Source: Neoechinorhynchus agilis (Eukaryota; Acanthocephala). From it: a DNA stretch of 64,000 nucleotides. This document shows, piece after piece, positions 22,351 through 35,100 of this stretch. The notes beneath the pieces were generated by a model. It was not told where the DNA came from, did no database searches, and saw only the letters and a list, made by a program, of their open reading frames with translations. The DNA lies in the NCBI GenBank assembly GCA_051530055.1, contig CM121342.1, positions 15,376,001 to 15,440,000 on the forward strand. The letters run 5' to 3'. The translations under genes and the position numbers were made by a program. The first letter of the stretch is position 1; every line of letters begins with the position of its first letter.

Positions 22351-23268
22351 TATGAAGCAAATTACACCGAGTTTTGGGACTAGATTTTCTTGCGGCAAAC
22401 AGAAGGAAATTTCTCAGCACGCCCTTTAATAGTTTATTCTGAATGGATGAAAAACGTTTTATTGCTTTTTTAAAAACGACTACTGCCGGAACACCACTTT
22501 TTGACGTGGTCGACCATCGGAGTTACGCTCTGATTTCTTCAGGTGGGTTTTATTAAAAAAACGCTAAACTTATTAAATAAAAGTATAACCAAGAACGCCC
22601 TTAGGTCCTTTCTTATTCGTGCTTTTGTTATAAATATCCTATTTTTGCTAATAAATCATGTACGTGTAAATATTTCAATGAATTAGCAATGTTTTTAGAT
22701 CAAGAAATTCCAAAAAGAAATATTCATCTTAATTTTAAATGTTGAACAGTGAAGATGTCAAAAAGATCAGTCCTGAACAAGGCACGATTACAAACATTTC
22801 GTTATTTTGGTTTTTCCAGGCATGGATACTCTTTTCGTAATTTTTCAAATTGCGGAATGGGTAACGAGGGGAACTAGAGATGTGCCAAATACTCAGCCTA
22901 TTTTTTGTGCCTTACCTTTGTTCACTCATCAAATCAAAAGTACTATGTGACATTAGAAATTATTATGACAATAGACAGGATTAATTTTCGTATGCTGTGT
23001 CTAATAAATAGACTATTTGCTCGGTTCTAAACATGGTTATTAAAAGAAATTGTGTTTATAAAAAGCCCAATGAAAAGTGCTGCCTTATGATTTTGGATTT
23101 TTGTTATGATCCATTTTATCATACACTCAAACGTATAAAAGAAACTAATTGAACAATTTGATTTTTACCCCCTTCCCATCCTCTCAACCTCTTAATTGAA
23201 CCAAGAGCAATTTGGTTTTGATAAACAAGCTCCTCTACACATCGCGGGCTTTTCACTCTGATATTTCC
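22351..23268. other. intergenic, small dispersed repeat
   Basis: A plus frame near 22442-22542 (MDEKRFIAFLKTTTAG) ends at a donor-like gtgggt and might be another exon of the upstream gene; weak. The stretch ggggaactagagatgtgccaaatactc at 22868-22894 nearly repeats 3849-3875, so a short dispersed repeat is shared. Confidence 0.4.
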
Positions 23269-25032
23269 TCAAGAACTTGTATTCAATTTCTTCTCCTCTG
23301 ACAAATGCACCTTCTTTTTAACTGTTTCCTCACTTTTTCCATCTTTGTTACCTCGGGTTTCATTCCCTCTAGCCGACTTAGTGCTTGATGAAGACAAAAT
23401 GCGAACATTGTCATACTTTTTGGAACGTTGGATACTGCTTTGTGTATTATCGACGAGCTTCTCCATTGTTTGTTGGAGTCTTTGTGAAACAATAACCAGA
23501 TAATGATGATATTGGCGGAAATGTCTTCTAATTTGCTTCATTGTTGTTGCAATCAAAAATCTCAACTCAACAGCCACGCTGTCCACGGTTCGATTCAACT
23601 GCTTTATATACTCGTTCGTCATTATGTCAAGTGAATTTTTTATCGTAAGTGTACTCGTTGTTGAATTTACAGTAAAGGCTTGAGGTGTCGTATCGCTTGT
23701 GGTTTCGTTGAAATCTACTCGCTTCATCCTAACACTGGATCGATTGTCCAACTGAGTTTGATTGTCCACTTGTTCAGTCAAATCACCGCTTACAAGGATG
23801 TTATCATATTCAGTCACAGGAACTGTAGTGGTTTGGGCAGCACTTACAATGGTCATGGATTTAATCGCGACTTCCGTCGATCCCAACGAAGACTTTTGGC
23901 TTGAATTCGCATATCGACTTGTGACTTCATTACTCGTTTTGTTGTCCGACTTAGGCGTTGCTGATTCGGAATGCCGATTGTTTTCGCTAGATTTCATAGA
24001 TTCGGAACTCAAAAAAGTTGTTGATCGATGTTCAGTTTTAGGTATAGATTGTGTTGAGTCGGTTTCCTCAATTACCAAGTTCTCGGTTGAAATACTTGTT
24101 TCACTTGTCGCTTTCGACTTTTCTATTGGTTTCGCGGAAGCCGGTTGTGTCGCTGATAATGTTGTATTACTCTTATCTGTTATGTTAACCTTGTTTGTTT
24201 CAGATGAATTGTCTGTTATTAGTTCAGTTTGATTTCCTGGCGCCGGCTGGTCAGAAGCTGACTCAGCTTGACTTTTCGCTTTAGAGATTTCCGTTGTCGG
24301 TTTCGTCTCGTTTTTATTTTTGGGCGTCTCTGTTGTCAACTCGATTTTTTCTTTTGCCGAAGATTCCTCCACATGTAATTTACTTTGGGGTTTTAAACTC
24401 GCTGTTGTCAACTCTACTTCGTCCGTTGCTGAGGTGGTTCCATTGTTCGTTTTTTCCTTAGTTAAATCCTCAGAAGCATTTGATGTTACTGTTGTTTCAG
24501 TTTCATTTAACGCAGAGGATTCCTCCGTTGTGGATGTTGTTTCGATATTTTCACTTAATCTGTCCATGGTGAATCCATTTTCACTTGTCACATCCACTTC
24601 AGCAGTTGTCAATTCAGTTTGGTTCGCCGCGTTAGGTGTGCTTAATTCGCTTTTGTTTTTTGGGCTTAGCATCACTGGCGTTTGCTCCTCGGTATTCGTT
24701 TCAATTTCCGTGACCTCAGTTTCGCTTGTCTCCAACACATCATTTTCTAAACCGGCAATTGGCTCTCTGCCACCTTCCTTTTCTGTTTTCTCCGTGTTAT
24801 TTGGAATCGAATTTAAAGATTCGCTTGTTTGAACCAAAATCGTATCGCTTAAACCTGAGACCGTTGAATCAGTGGTGATAGGACGGTCTTTGAGGCTGAT
24901 ATTGACTACAGATTTATCGTCGATCGACAACGTTATAACGTCCTCATCCACGCTGGCATTGTCTGCTGCAGTCTCAGACAAAACAACGAGTCCAAGGAAA
25001 CAAACAGCCAGGAGTAGGTTTCTTCGGCCCAT
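23269..25032 (-). CDS. secreted mucin-like Thr/Ser/Glu-rich protein
   Basis: 587 aa in one exon. Signal peptide: MGRRNLLLAVCFLGLVVLSE, cleavage probably after ETAADNA. Residues about 30-430 are low-complexity Thr/Ser/Glu/Asn with frequent ELTT, TTE and TSE units and many N-x-S/T sequons, suggesting heavy O- and N-glycosylation. A furin-type site RMKR lies at about residue 436, in the segment SSVRMKRVDFNETT. After it comes a different, less Thr-rich domain: VDSVAVELRFLIATTMKQ (amphipathic helix), RRHFRQYHHYL and a basic, Lys-rich tail. No transmembrane segment or GPI signal is seen, so the product is likely secreted and perhaps cleaved in two. Family not recognised; a coat, cuticle or glycocalyx role is inference. 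Plus-strand ORFs here are antisense shadows. Confidence 0.75.
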   Translation of the reverse strand: MGRRNLLLAVCFLGLVVLSETAADNASVDEDVITLSIDDKSVVNISLKDRPITTDSTVSGLSDTILVQTSESLNSIPNNTEKTEKEGGREPIAGLENDVLETSETEVTEIETNTEEQTPVMLSPKNKSELSTPNAANQTELTTAEVDVTSENGFTMDRLSENIETTSTTEESSALNETETTVTSNASEDLTKEKTNNGTTSATDEVELTTASLKPQSKLHVEESSAKEKIELTTETPKNKNETKPTTEISKAKSQAESASDQPAPGNQTELITDNSSETNKVNITDKSNTTLSATQPASAKPIEKSKATSETSISTENLVIEETDSTQSIPKTEHRSTTFLSSESMKSSENNRHSESATPKSDNKTSNEVTSRYANSSQKSSLGSTEVAIKSMTIVSAAQTTTVPVTEYDNILVSGDLTEQVDNQTQLDNRSSVRMKRVDFNETTSDTTPQAFTVNSTTSTLTIKNSLDIMTNEYIKQLNRTVDSVAVELRFLIATTMKQIRRHFRQYHHYLVIVSQRLQQTMEKLVDNTQSSIQRSKKYDNVRILSSSSTKSARGNETRGNKDGKSEETVKKKVHLSEEKKLNTSS

Positions 25033-25238
25033 GCTACTATTTGGGTTCGTGTGTGTGGCGGTTGTAGTATATAACGAGAAAAGCTCTTTTTCAGCTTTAG
25101 CCTTATCAATGTTTATATATGTTCCCTTTCACAAAAGATTCTCAGTATAAATGCCTATATGCTGCCAAATGCAATATACATTTATCCTCACCTTCACTAA
25201 GCACACAAACGCACACCCAAATGTACAACAGCAATATT

Positions 25239-25269
25239 GGCGGCGGTGGTGGTGGTGGCGGTGGTGGCA
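25239..25269. repeat. GGY trinucleotide microsatellite
   Basis: A run of ggcggtggtggtggtggcgg in the 5' flank of the mucin-like gene, about 210 bp upstream of its ATG on the opposite strand. A CA-rich stretch (cacacaaacgcacaccc) precedes it. Confidence 0.8.
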
Positions 25270-28200
25270 GCAACAGAGGGACCCAGTCTTAGAACAACGA
25301 GACAGCAGGTCTTAAGCTAATCAGATATTGTACAAACACTTTGATATAGAAGGCACGTGTCATCCCATATATACACAAGCGTAAATCTACTATATAGCCT
25401 TTTCCCCGGGGGATCCGGGACTTTATGGTCGCCAGATTATTTGCTTTTCATTCTTTAGCAGCACGTTAATCGGACAATTAAATATCTCGTCTATCCATAT
25501 ATTCGTATACAAAAGATATTCTGCTGTTACTTATGAAATTCTCCAGCACAAACTGGCAGATGGTGCCGGTAATGAGGAATCAGCTTGCAGACAATCACAC
25601 GCCATTGCAATACGCCCTGCTGATCGATGCCATGATCCTTGAGAATTTATCTAAAGAACCTAAAAATCGCAAAAATATCAATACCAAGCACACAATGAAG
25701 AGATAAATCAACTATTTGTCAACACTTATCCTTAATATGTCGAACAAATCATTTTGATATCGGGATAAGAACCGATAAAGAGATTCTGGTTTCATTAAGT
25801 AGCTTCCCTAATGATTCACATGTGAAATAGCCACTTAATTCGAATTCTGAATTATTTTTCCTTCTACGCTGCCTAAACTCTACCACTATCTCTTATGATT
25901 TCCATTAAAAATCGCCCATTGTTTTCAATATTTCTACTATCCCAGATGAATTTCTGGTGTACTTTCTGAAATATTGGAATCACAGAGGAGTCTGAATTAG
26001 AAGAAAAGTCAGAGGTAGTATTTAAACCCGATAAAGCAACAAACCCTTTATCGTGTTTGCGTAAGATAAACCTTTATTGTTTTTGTTTATCAAAAAAGTA
26101 TACGTTCCTACGAACAATGCGCACTTTAGATACTAAAAGGCTAGATATTTAACCTTAAATTTTTCAAAACCATGAAACGCTTAGTAATTGATAATTCGAA
26201 GAAATTCAAGATTCAACTGCAGAAAAGGGGCATTTTAATCGAATGAACCGCGGTCACTGTCCCACTTAAAAGGTCATTGAAGTATAATCACAAGTTGATA
26301 TTTGCATTTTCCGAAAATTCATGTTTACTGTGCGTTTAATTGAAAGGTGCACCCTAAAGCCTGAAGCAGTAGTACATAAAGTTTTCGGTGCACTAAGAGA
26401 TCATTTAGGCTTCATTAAATGACCGATGAAAATGGCAACCATTTAACCAGAAGCAGTGCTCTTCTCGATAATTTTTGATTCCGCTCAAAAAAGGATGAAT
26501 AAATGAAACTATGCGCGATTTTGTTAATAAAAGTTCGAAAATATGTAGCAAGCTTGGCAAATCGTTGGAACGTGAAAGGTTTAACAAAAACACAAATTGA
26601 GCATCACAGCACAAGAGGTGGCGAAACAAAACTTGTGATTGGTTTATGTAACAATTATTTTTCAAGCATCTTTAAGTAATCCAAATGAAATTGGTTGAAT
26701 TTTTGTGATTAGAATACTTGTAAAATGACGAATTTATGGACGTTTAAAGTGCCGAGCAAAAGAGTTTCGGGATGATTCGTTTTCACATCGTCTCAAAGTT
26801 AAAGTAAATGAATGTTTGAGCTACGAGTGATACGCATATCAATTCAAAGTTCTCAAGTCTTTGGAAGGCAGTTTATACACTTCGAAGGAACATGATAAAT
26901 GCAATTCCCATGAGAAATCACTAATTCCAATTTCCGGTCGGTTATCGGAAGTGCGCCGCCGACTAGAAAATGAATCAATAGCACAAAAACCAGTCGAAAA
27001 ATCGGCACACTTCGTATGGTAAAAATTATTTGAGAATCTTGAATTCCCTATGGACAAATGATCTCATCCGAAAACGCTGTGATTTTTGCTTTGAGTGTAT
27101 TCTCAATCAATTGGTTAAAAATTTTTGGACGCTTCAATAGACGTTCATATCGAACTAAAATAAAGTGTAAATATGTTCCGAATTATTTTTTTATATTTAC
27201 GAATATGTGTTTTACTTCGGAATTCATAATATGTTATATGAATTAGACCGGGAATGCAGTATTCAAGCAATCATTCGTGTCGGTGAATAGAAAAATAATA
27301 TCCGTTATCTGCTGTTTAGAAAATACGATATGGAAGCGAAGACAGTTTAGATTCCGTTCGTGTTAAATTATTTCTAAAAAAATAAACCGTGAATAATGAA
27401 ATTTCGAAAAAAATGTTTATAAACTTTCACAAGTAGATAAATTTGCCGCTGAACCGAAGTTCAATTTATATTCCATGACAGAATTATTAATTATGGTTGA
27501 CAATAGCGAGCATTAAAATGCGTTCTTTATTTTTTGCCTCTAACATAGAATGCTTGATTCCGAATAGAAGACGAATTACCGTTCGGCATTCTCTTCCAAA
27601 ATAGCAGCAGACAATTAAGAAGTGTAGTTCCCGTAGTTTCAACCGGATCGACTTCCTCCGCAACTCTTCACTTTGGGCGCGTTTGCCATCAACATTATAA
27701 TGGCAGCGCCGATTGCGTCGAATAGTTTAGAATTTAGCGTTGACGATCAGAATAGAAGTATTGTTGTTTTTCAAGTCACTGTACCGTCTAAAAGTTTAAT
27801 TATTGTGTTTTAAAAATGTTTCATCGTATCACGCTTGTTGCCACGATCTTTATTCGCCTGTGTAAATATTTTCGTCGAAAATTAGTCCAAAATGAGGGAA
27901 TTATAAGGGTAACATTTAAGACCCATTAGAAAAGGTGTGACCGAGACTGCATTATTTCATTTGGTTAGTTTGCGACGAGTTAATACGATTTTGGACATTA
28001 AACCTATCAGACAAATAGTAAACAGTCTTAGGAATGTCTGCTGCTCCGCATGGGGTTGAAAATGCGAATCCTCGTTAGGATCGCCAAATTTCCCTCAATA
28101 TGATTTATTGGGCGTATGTAAGCGTGTAGGAAAACAATGATTAAATCTCCTAAATAGAACGGTGGTGCAACCAGAAAGAGCAAACCTATTTTCTTTGCGG

Positions 28201-29168
28201 ATGCTCTTAGTTCGCACATACCGCTTAATGTAGACGCCAAGAGATTTGAAGTGTTTTTTTAAACGCTGGTGTGCTATACGAAGATGACTGGGATTTATAT
28301 CTTCTCAAGGCAAATTCCTTCTACGAACTGACACTGAGAATCACCGACGAGATTGGATATGTATGACGGAAATGCTGATACTTCATTCGGAAACCTCGTG
28401 GGAGTACATCTTCGCTCGTAAATGATACGCAGTGCATTAATAACGGGTTCTTGAAATTCACCGATTTTAAGGGGGAAGCCTCCTTCAAGTTTTTAGATCT
28501 TCTATTGGAAGTTGAGACACCAGATAAATGCACTCGACCTAACCGGAATAGATAAGAAGTATGCATGAGTACAGCATCAATGGCAGCAAATTTAAAAGCA
28601 CTTCTCATACGACGAGTTGCAGTCTTGTCAGGTACATTCTTACTATTTTCTCCGTTGCTTAAATTATCTCCTATGTAAAAGGTACTCGTGATAACTCTGG
28701 GAATTTCTTCATGTTCCTCTGGCCATCTGCACCATTTAACGACGCAGAATTAAACTGTGATCGATTATCAGATACTCACAGAGAGGAAACGGTTCATTCC
28801 CTGATCTTGTACTTTATCCGAGTTACCAAATATACGTAAGCTAAACCCTTGTTCGATAGCTTGATCATTATTACTTTCAAAAGCTATGTTGATTTAAATT
28901 GTAAATTTACTTTGGTAATCGATGGGCGACATCAAAAGACGGATGCTATAAAGCAAGCTTTAAAAGTGGTCCAGGTTTCACACCCGTTGTAGTCTTTCTT
29001 TTACGGTTAAAAAGTAGGAGAGTTTCAATCAATATATACTAAGTGTGTTCATAATCTCAAAATCCGACGGGTTTTGGCAAAATAGGCGATTTCAGTCATC
29101 AAAATATTCATTCACCGTAAGCCATAAAACTTCGCCAACAATACGCTTAGATTTTTAAACATATTTAG
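25270..29168. other. 3.9-kb stretch without a confident gene
   Basis: Mostly AT-rich and without recognised exons. The missing first exons of the Trio gene (start and most of the Sec14 domain) should lie here or further upstream, but I could not find them. Two minus-strand ORFs, 28321-28608 (95 aa) and 28028-28240 (70 aa, with a hydrophobic segment IGLLFLVAPPFYLG), might be exons of one small gene; no family recognised and confidence is low. Confidence 0.35.
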
Positions 29169-32100
29169 GTATCTGCTGGATTAGTGGATAACCTTTGGAA
29201 GATAGCTGATAAGAAGGACGTGATAGTTGAAGTTGGTGGAACGCTGGATTTTGATCAGTCGAGCTGGGTAGATTACAGAATAGTGAGCCATTGTTTCTGT
29301 GCATTTCCTTTATGGCGACAGTGTCCTCTATTCAGAAAACTGAAGCCTTTCTCACCAGTACAGCACAGTTTTTGTCTGAAACAAATGTCCTAATGACGAA
29401 GTGGTCACCACCGGCAACGGCGCCTCCTGCCGTTGACCCAACACTACGACAAGCTCCAATTGAGACCTCTCATATGGGTGCTGCCCAAACGGGAGTTTCT
29501 CTACCACCGATTCGTCTGGCCGTCGATGAGGTAGACCGAGTTAAACAGTTGATTGCTGATCACGACAAAAGCAAAATGGCTAACAACAGACTTTCTGATG
29601 CTTTACAACCCTTAGTACAAGAAGCGACATCCATTATAAATCGATATGCCAATGGACAGTCTTTGTTTGTGCGACAAACCGATATGGACCGACTTGTCAG
29701 CGCAATGCAGGCGCTCACTATGAGTGCCGATCGATGTGATAAAGCATGGAAGCAACGATCAGTCGAACTTCAAAATATGCTTTGGGTCAAATGTTTTGAA
29801 CGAGATGCCAGAAAAGTCGGCTTTATTTCCTTTTTTGAATTTCGCCTATTGCCCCTTTTCTTGTAGTTGCTCGACTGGGTTGAAGATAACCAACAAATTG
29901 TATTATTGCAATTTGATGATATCGGCCATTCAACCTTGTCCGCTCAAGAACTGCAATCTGCTCACGATCAGTTCTATAGAACGTGTCTTTTAAATGCTGT
30001 ATGTTTAATATATTTCTCCTTTCACTTTTTTCCTCCCGCTTATTAGGAAAGTGCGCACAGCATTGAATCATTGAGAAGCTCAGTTTATGCCATCATCGAT
30101 CAATACAGTAAATCGGGTAATCGAATACATATGACTGTTGCAGTGGTGCAGCGTATTCAATTGCAATTGAGCACATTGGAGCACTGCTGGCAGACATTCA
30201 AATCGATTCTTGATTCTAGAGGAAAACTGCTTAGTGCTTCTTTGAACTTTCACCGGAAAGTCGATGAGGTTAGTTAAGAGTTTTATCATTTAGAAAAATT
30301 CGCTTAATTTTCGAAAGATGATCAGCGATCACTAGTTTTGCGCTCTTTTTGCTATAGCGAAGCATCCACCCCTTAAAAGACTGCTATTCAATAGCGTGGA
30401 ATGTCGTTGTGCGTCTTATTCTAAGATGATCTTCCCCGGGACTTCAATGCTTCAGCAATTACGTGCTCATATAGTAATCATTCTCGCGAAATATACGTGA
30501 TTGTTTTTAATACGATTTATAAAATATCTCGAAAAATTTATTTACCATTTGACTGTTTTCGTCCATTCAGATTACTGCGTTCGACGCTCCTGCTTTTTTC
30601 TGATGGATTGGTGTGGTATATTACCCATAAAGCTATCTCTTAATTGTTTATTAAGCCGCTTTTTCGTTAATGACCGTCCGCCATCCTTACAGTACTCCTC
30701 CCAAATCCCAGAATGGATGAGTGAATGCGGAAAGACGTTGATGTCCGAATACAATGTGAAGAGTCTCGAGGAGATCTCCCATGCTCACCACGATTTGTCT
30801 GATAATATCGGCAGAAGCTATGCTGAGGTTTGTTTACTTTCTCGTAGATTGTGTGGACCGTATTATCATTCTGAGACAAAAAGGTTTGTTACTGGGGAAA
30901 GATTATTCTGGATGTACTAAAACGAGAGCATGCTGTAATTGGAGATTGCCAATCAGAATCTGCTCAAATGTCAATGGCATACATCTATTCTGTTGTGAAT
31001 AAGGTTGGTTTTGTTGTTGTTCTTGATTTGACTATCTCGCCTAATTGTACATATGCAGGCGTTCCACCATCAAAAATCCTTGGAAAAAGCATGGGTAGAG
31101 AAACGAATCTTTCTTCAAGATCTCACTAGAAAAGCAATATATCTAGAAGATGTAGCACAGGTTGGTTGGGTGTCTATAGAACCTTTTGTTTATTGTTGAT
31201 GCCATGGGCAAGGTTTCTCGATATATATCCGACCATGGGGAGAATTTTCTGACTAAGAATAAATCGATAGGACGGTCTTTGACTCGTGCTAGAGCGCTTC
31301 TCGAAGCGCATGTTCAATTCGAGATGATGATGAAGGTGAGTGTACCTCTATCGTTCTTTTAATGTGCACAATAGACACTCTCCACTTGTTGCTATAGAAT
31401 ACAATCAAACATGCGAGACAATTGATCGACGCTGCTATTTGCGGATCCTTTTCGCCGTCATCTTCCTTGAACAATGAGCGCATTAGTGCTCTGTGTCAAA
31501 ATAACGACAACACTAACGTCAGCCACGATGAGTTCTCGGGTGCAATCAGTACTTTTGCAGGCGAAATTCGGGTTGCTTCATCATTGGAAAGCAAATTGAA
31601 GAAATTCATTGATAAAGTCGATCAACGGCGCGGTCTACTAACGCGCGCTGTAGCCTATTATACTCATTTCAAGGAACTTACGATTTGTCTCAAGGATGTA
31701 GAGAATAAAATGGGAAGGCGAAGTCCGATGTTTTCGGAATCTGCCGAACAGAGAGAGATCGACGAATTCGATCGACAAATTCAACAACTCAGTCTTTATA
31801 AGGATAAAGGCGTAGAAGCGTGTGAAAGGGTTCTCAACGAAGGAACTGAATTAGCCTCAGATTTACGGTAAGGTCCCTTTTACTTTGCAATTTCTAATCC
31901 TAACTTGAAAGTCGGTATTGTGAAGGAAAGGATGAACCCACATCCAATCTTGAACAAATTGACGGTAACTATTAAATATAGATGGTTTAAAATTATAAAC
32001 GCAAAATAACTACCTCAGGAATGACGGAAAATGTGAAGGAACGGATGATGACAATTGAAAAGTTGTTTCAAGCTGCTAGGTGTCACCACGAGTTTATTCT

Positions 32101-35100
32101 CAGTCTTGCAACCTTTGAACAAGATGCAATTGAGGTGATCCGTTTTCGATTTTTTCATTTCCATCCATGAAATTGTAGGCAAAAAGTCAACTAAATAAGG
32201 CAGTGGCAACTAATAAAGTTGGCACCGATCAGGACATCGAAGGAAAGAAGCGAGATAGTAGCACAAGCGGCAACAATAGACGGACGCCGGTAGCATTTGC
32301 GGCCTTCTCAGCCAACGAACGAGTTTGTGCCATTATTCAAACTACAAGCCAACGAGGGCGTGAACTTCTAAATGTAAATTATCTGAAAAACTTCCGCCGC
32401 GACCTTTAGCCGTTGAGCATTTAAAGAATCAGATTTTTCTAGCAAAACTGTAAAGCGATCCAATCACGTTTTACTGCGAACTTCAAGTTTCGCATAATCC
32501 CTTTATTAGTTGCTCGAAGTTATTAAGTTCTTGCTTCGTAAACCCCGAAGGGCTTTCAAGCTGGATAATAGTTATCAGAAACTGCATTGGAGATAATTAT
32601 GGGTCATCTGCAATTCGCCACTTAATTGCTATTGTCTCACAGTAAGGCAAATTTTATCCAATAAGCTTGCAAGACGATATTAGTTAGAGTAGTAGACCAT
32701 AGTGCCCAAAAAACAACGTTTGAAGATTGATTAAATTAAAGGTGGCAGGTTATTGAAAAATAGAAGAATGGTTATTTAGTCCGAGCTTAATTTCGGTAAT
32801 TCTTGGAGCCATTAGATTGACATATAAACTCTTATAAGAAATCCAGAAAATCTTATTTTACCATGTCGAAATTTTTTCGCTGTCTGTGTTCAATGTAAAA
32901 CATTTCCGTAAAATTTTTAACGTTCCAAAATTCTCTAGTATCTCGAAAGTGAGGACGACGCTGGATTAAAGCTTAGTGACGACGAACGAGCCGTATATGT
33001 TCAACGTATTCGACACCATCTTCATAGTATTGATGAGGGATCCAACATTTTGGCTCAGTTTGCTGAGGATCAACGACGAAAACTCGTTTGTCGAGCCGAA
33101 TTCTTTAGATTTCAGCAATGTTGCATAAAGGCAAGTTCTGATTATTATTTTTTCGATCATACGCCTCTGACTCAAGTCCAATTAGATCATAGAATGGATT
33201 TCCGATGCCGATCATAGGCTAAATTCATCATTCAACCTGGCGTTATCTTTCGAGCAAGCTGCTGCATGCAAACAGTCGCACGAGGGAATAATATCGATGG
33301 TAGAGGTAGGTTGAGTGAGTCCTGCACGATGCAGATTAAGCAAAAAAGATTTATCAACACTAGGAGATATCAGTTGTGATGAATACATTGGCCAGACGTT
33401 ACGATGCGATTAGAAAATACCAATCCTCAGGCGCAGCCGGGCTACTTGCTGAAGCCGAGTCTCTACTGACTCGAACAACGTCCAATTGGGAACGATTAGT
33501 CGCTCATATTGATGATAGACATCGATTGATCAACATCCAGCTCACTTTTTATTCAAATTTTGATCGAGTCTTTAACCGCTTAAGACAGTTAATTAGTCAA
33601 TACAGCAATCAAAGTCTTAAAATAATCGAAATGGTTCGTTCGAGGACTCTCAATGCTCAAGCTGTTTTGGGTTCAAAAATTGCGAAAATTGAAGAAGACA
33701 AGCATGTCTTAATGAAGTCTTGCAACAATGTTAGGCGGATAGCAGAAAGTTTCCTCAAATGCTCGCAAAAGAATTGCGCTCTACAGGACCCATCTAATCA
33801 ATCCAGTATGATTGCTTTGAAAAATCTTTTAACAAGTAAGTACCCTTTCAAATCACTTTTCAAAAACATTCAGGCCTCCTTCCTTTGCATTAATCAACTA
33901 AATTATCTATTTAATCGGCTTTACCTGATATGAGGTTTTTTCTCTGAAGCCGTTTATATTCGTTTTTGGCTGTCATTTTTTAATCAAAGCAAAGTCACTG
34001 CTTTTGCCTGTCTCACAAAAACTACTTGGTTACTTATTTTCCTATTAATTGCGACAAAAGATTTTTAAAATTACACTAATTAAATCATTTTGCACCTAAA
34101 TTCTCTTTCATCGCTTTCCATAGGATCAGATATTCCAACTAATAGATTCAAAGGGGAAATTATTCCTTTATTTTGCTTGTTGTATGCATCTCATGCCGTG
34201 ACATGAACTTGGTTTCCCAACTGTATTGGGTGTATTGAAGTCCTTCGCTAGCTAGAACCGCATTTCAGGTTGTCAAGAACTACGAAATGTCTTAATGTTT
34301 TGACAATCTTCCCTTGATGGCAATGAAGATGTCTTATATGTAGTTTTTCGCGTTGCACGACGTGATTTAATCAGACAACCCGAATCACTCACGACAGGTT
34401 CTCAAGTTTTTCGGCTATAAATTCCATTTTGTTAGCCAAACGATAGGTATAATCTAAACGATCATCGATAATTTTTGTTTTAACAATATCTTAATAATTT
34501 TTATAAGGTCTTTTAGATTTCACCCATGACTGAGAAGATGATTAATTGCACTTTTAAAATTAGAAACCTCACCTAGTGTTTTTCTATAGATTAAAATCAT
34601 GTTACTAAAGTCTCCAAATCTTTTTATTAGTTTTGGATTTTGAAGGCTAATAAATATACACCGCGTGTTATAAATGCTAAGAATGCATTCTTGATAATCT
34701 TTTAGATACTTTCAACGTTTATATAACTTGTTGGCAAGCTGCGCTTAAATTGTATGTTTCATGATTATATTGATCGTTACCGAAGAAATTCTTGCAACCG
34801 GTTTGCCATAAAAAAAGAATTGTGCCGCAAAAAGCTGTTGAAAAGTGACAATTGGAACTCGCGTTACTTTTTATAGTAAAAACACAGAGAAACACCAAGT
34901 TTGCATATTTAACGTCATCCATAGTCAATTGGAATTTTGTACTTTTATAATTTTTTAAAAGTTTTACGGCTTACGGAAGCACGTCAATAAGAAACAAAAA
35001 TTATAACTTTTATATTATATGAAGCTTTGACTTTCACTAACAAAATCAGTCGGTTTTTTGAAAATTTCAAACTGAAAATTAATACAAGTAAGTAAATAGT

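Noticed and set aside
23762-24832. Plus-strand ORFs of 156 and 170 aa over the mucin-like gene
   Set aside because: They are antisense readings of Thr/Ser-rich codons; the minus frame has a signal peptide and an uninterrupted 587 codons.
32939-33195. GC-AG intron after CCIK in Trio (aaag|gcaagt)
   Set aside because: Using the next GT (a|gttctg) keeps phase with the following exon (KAKWISDADH); the GC site does not.
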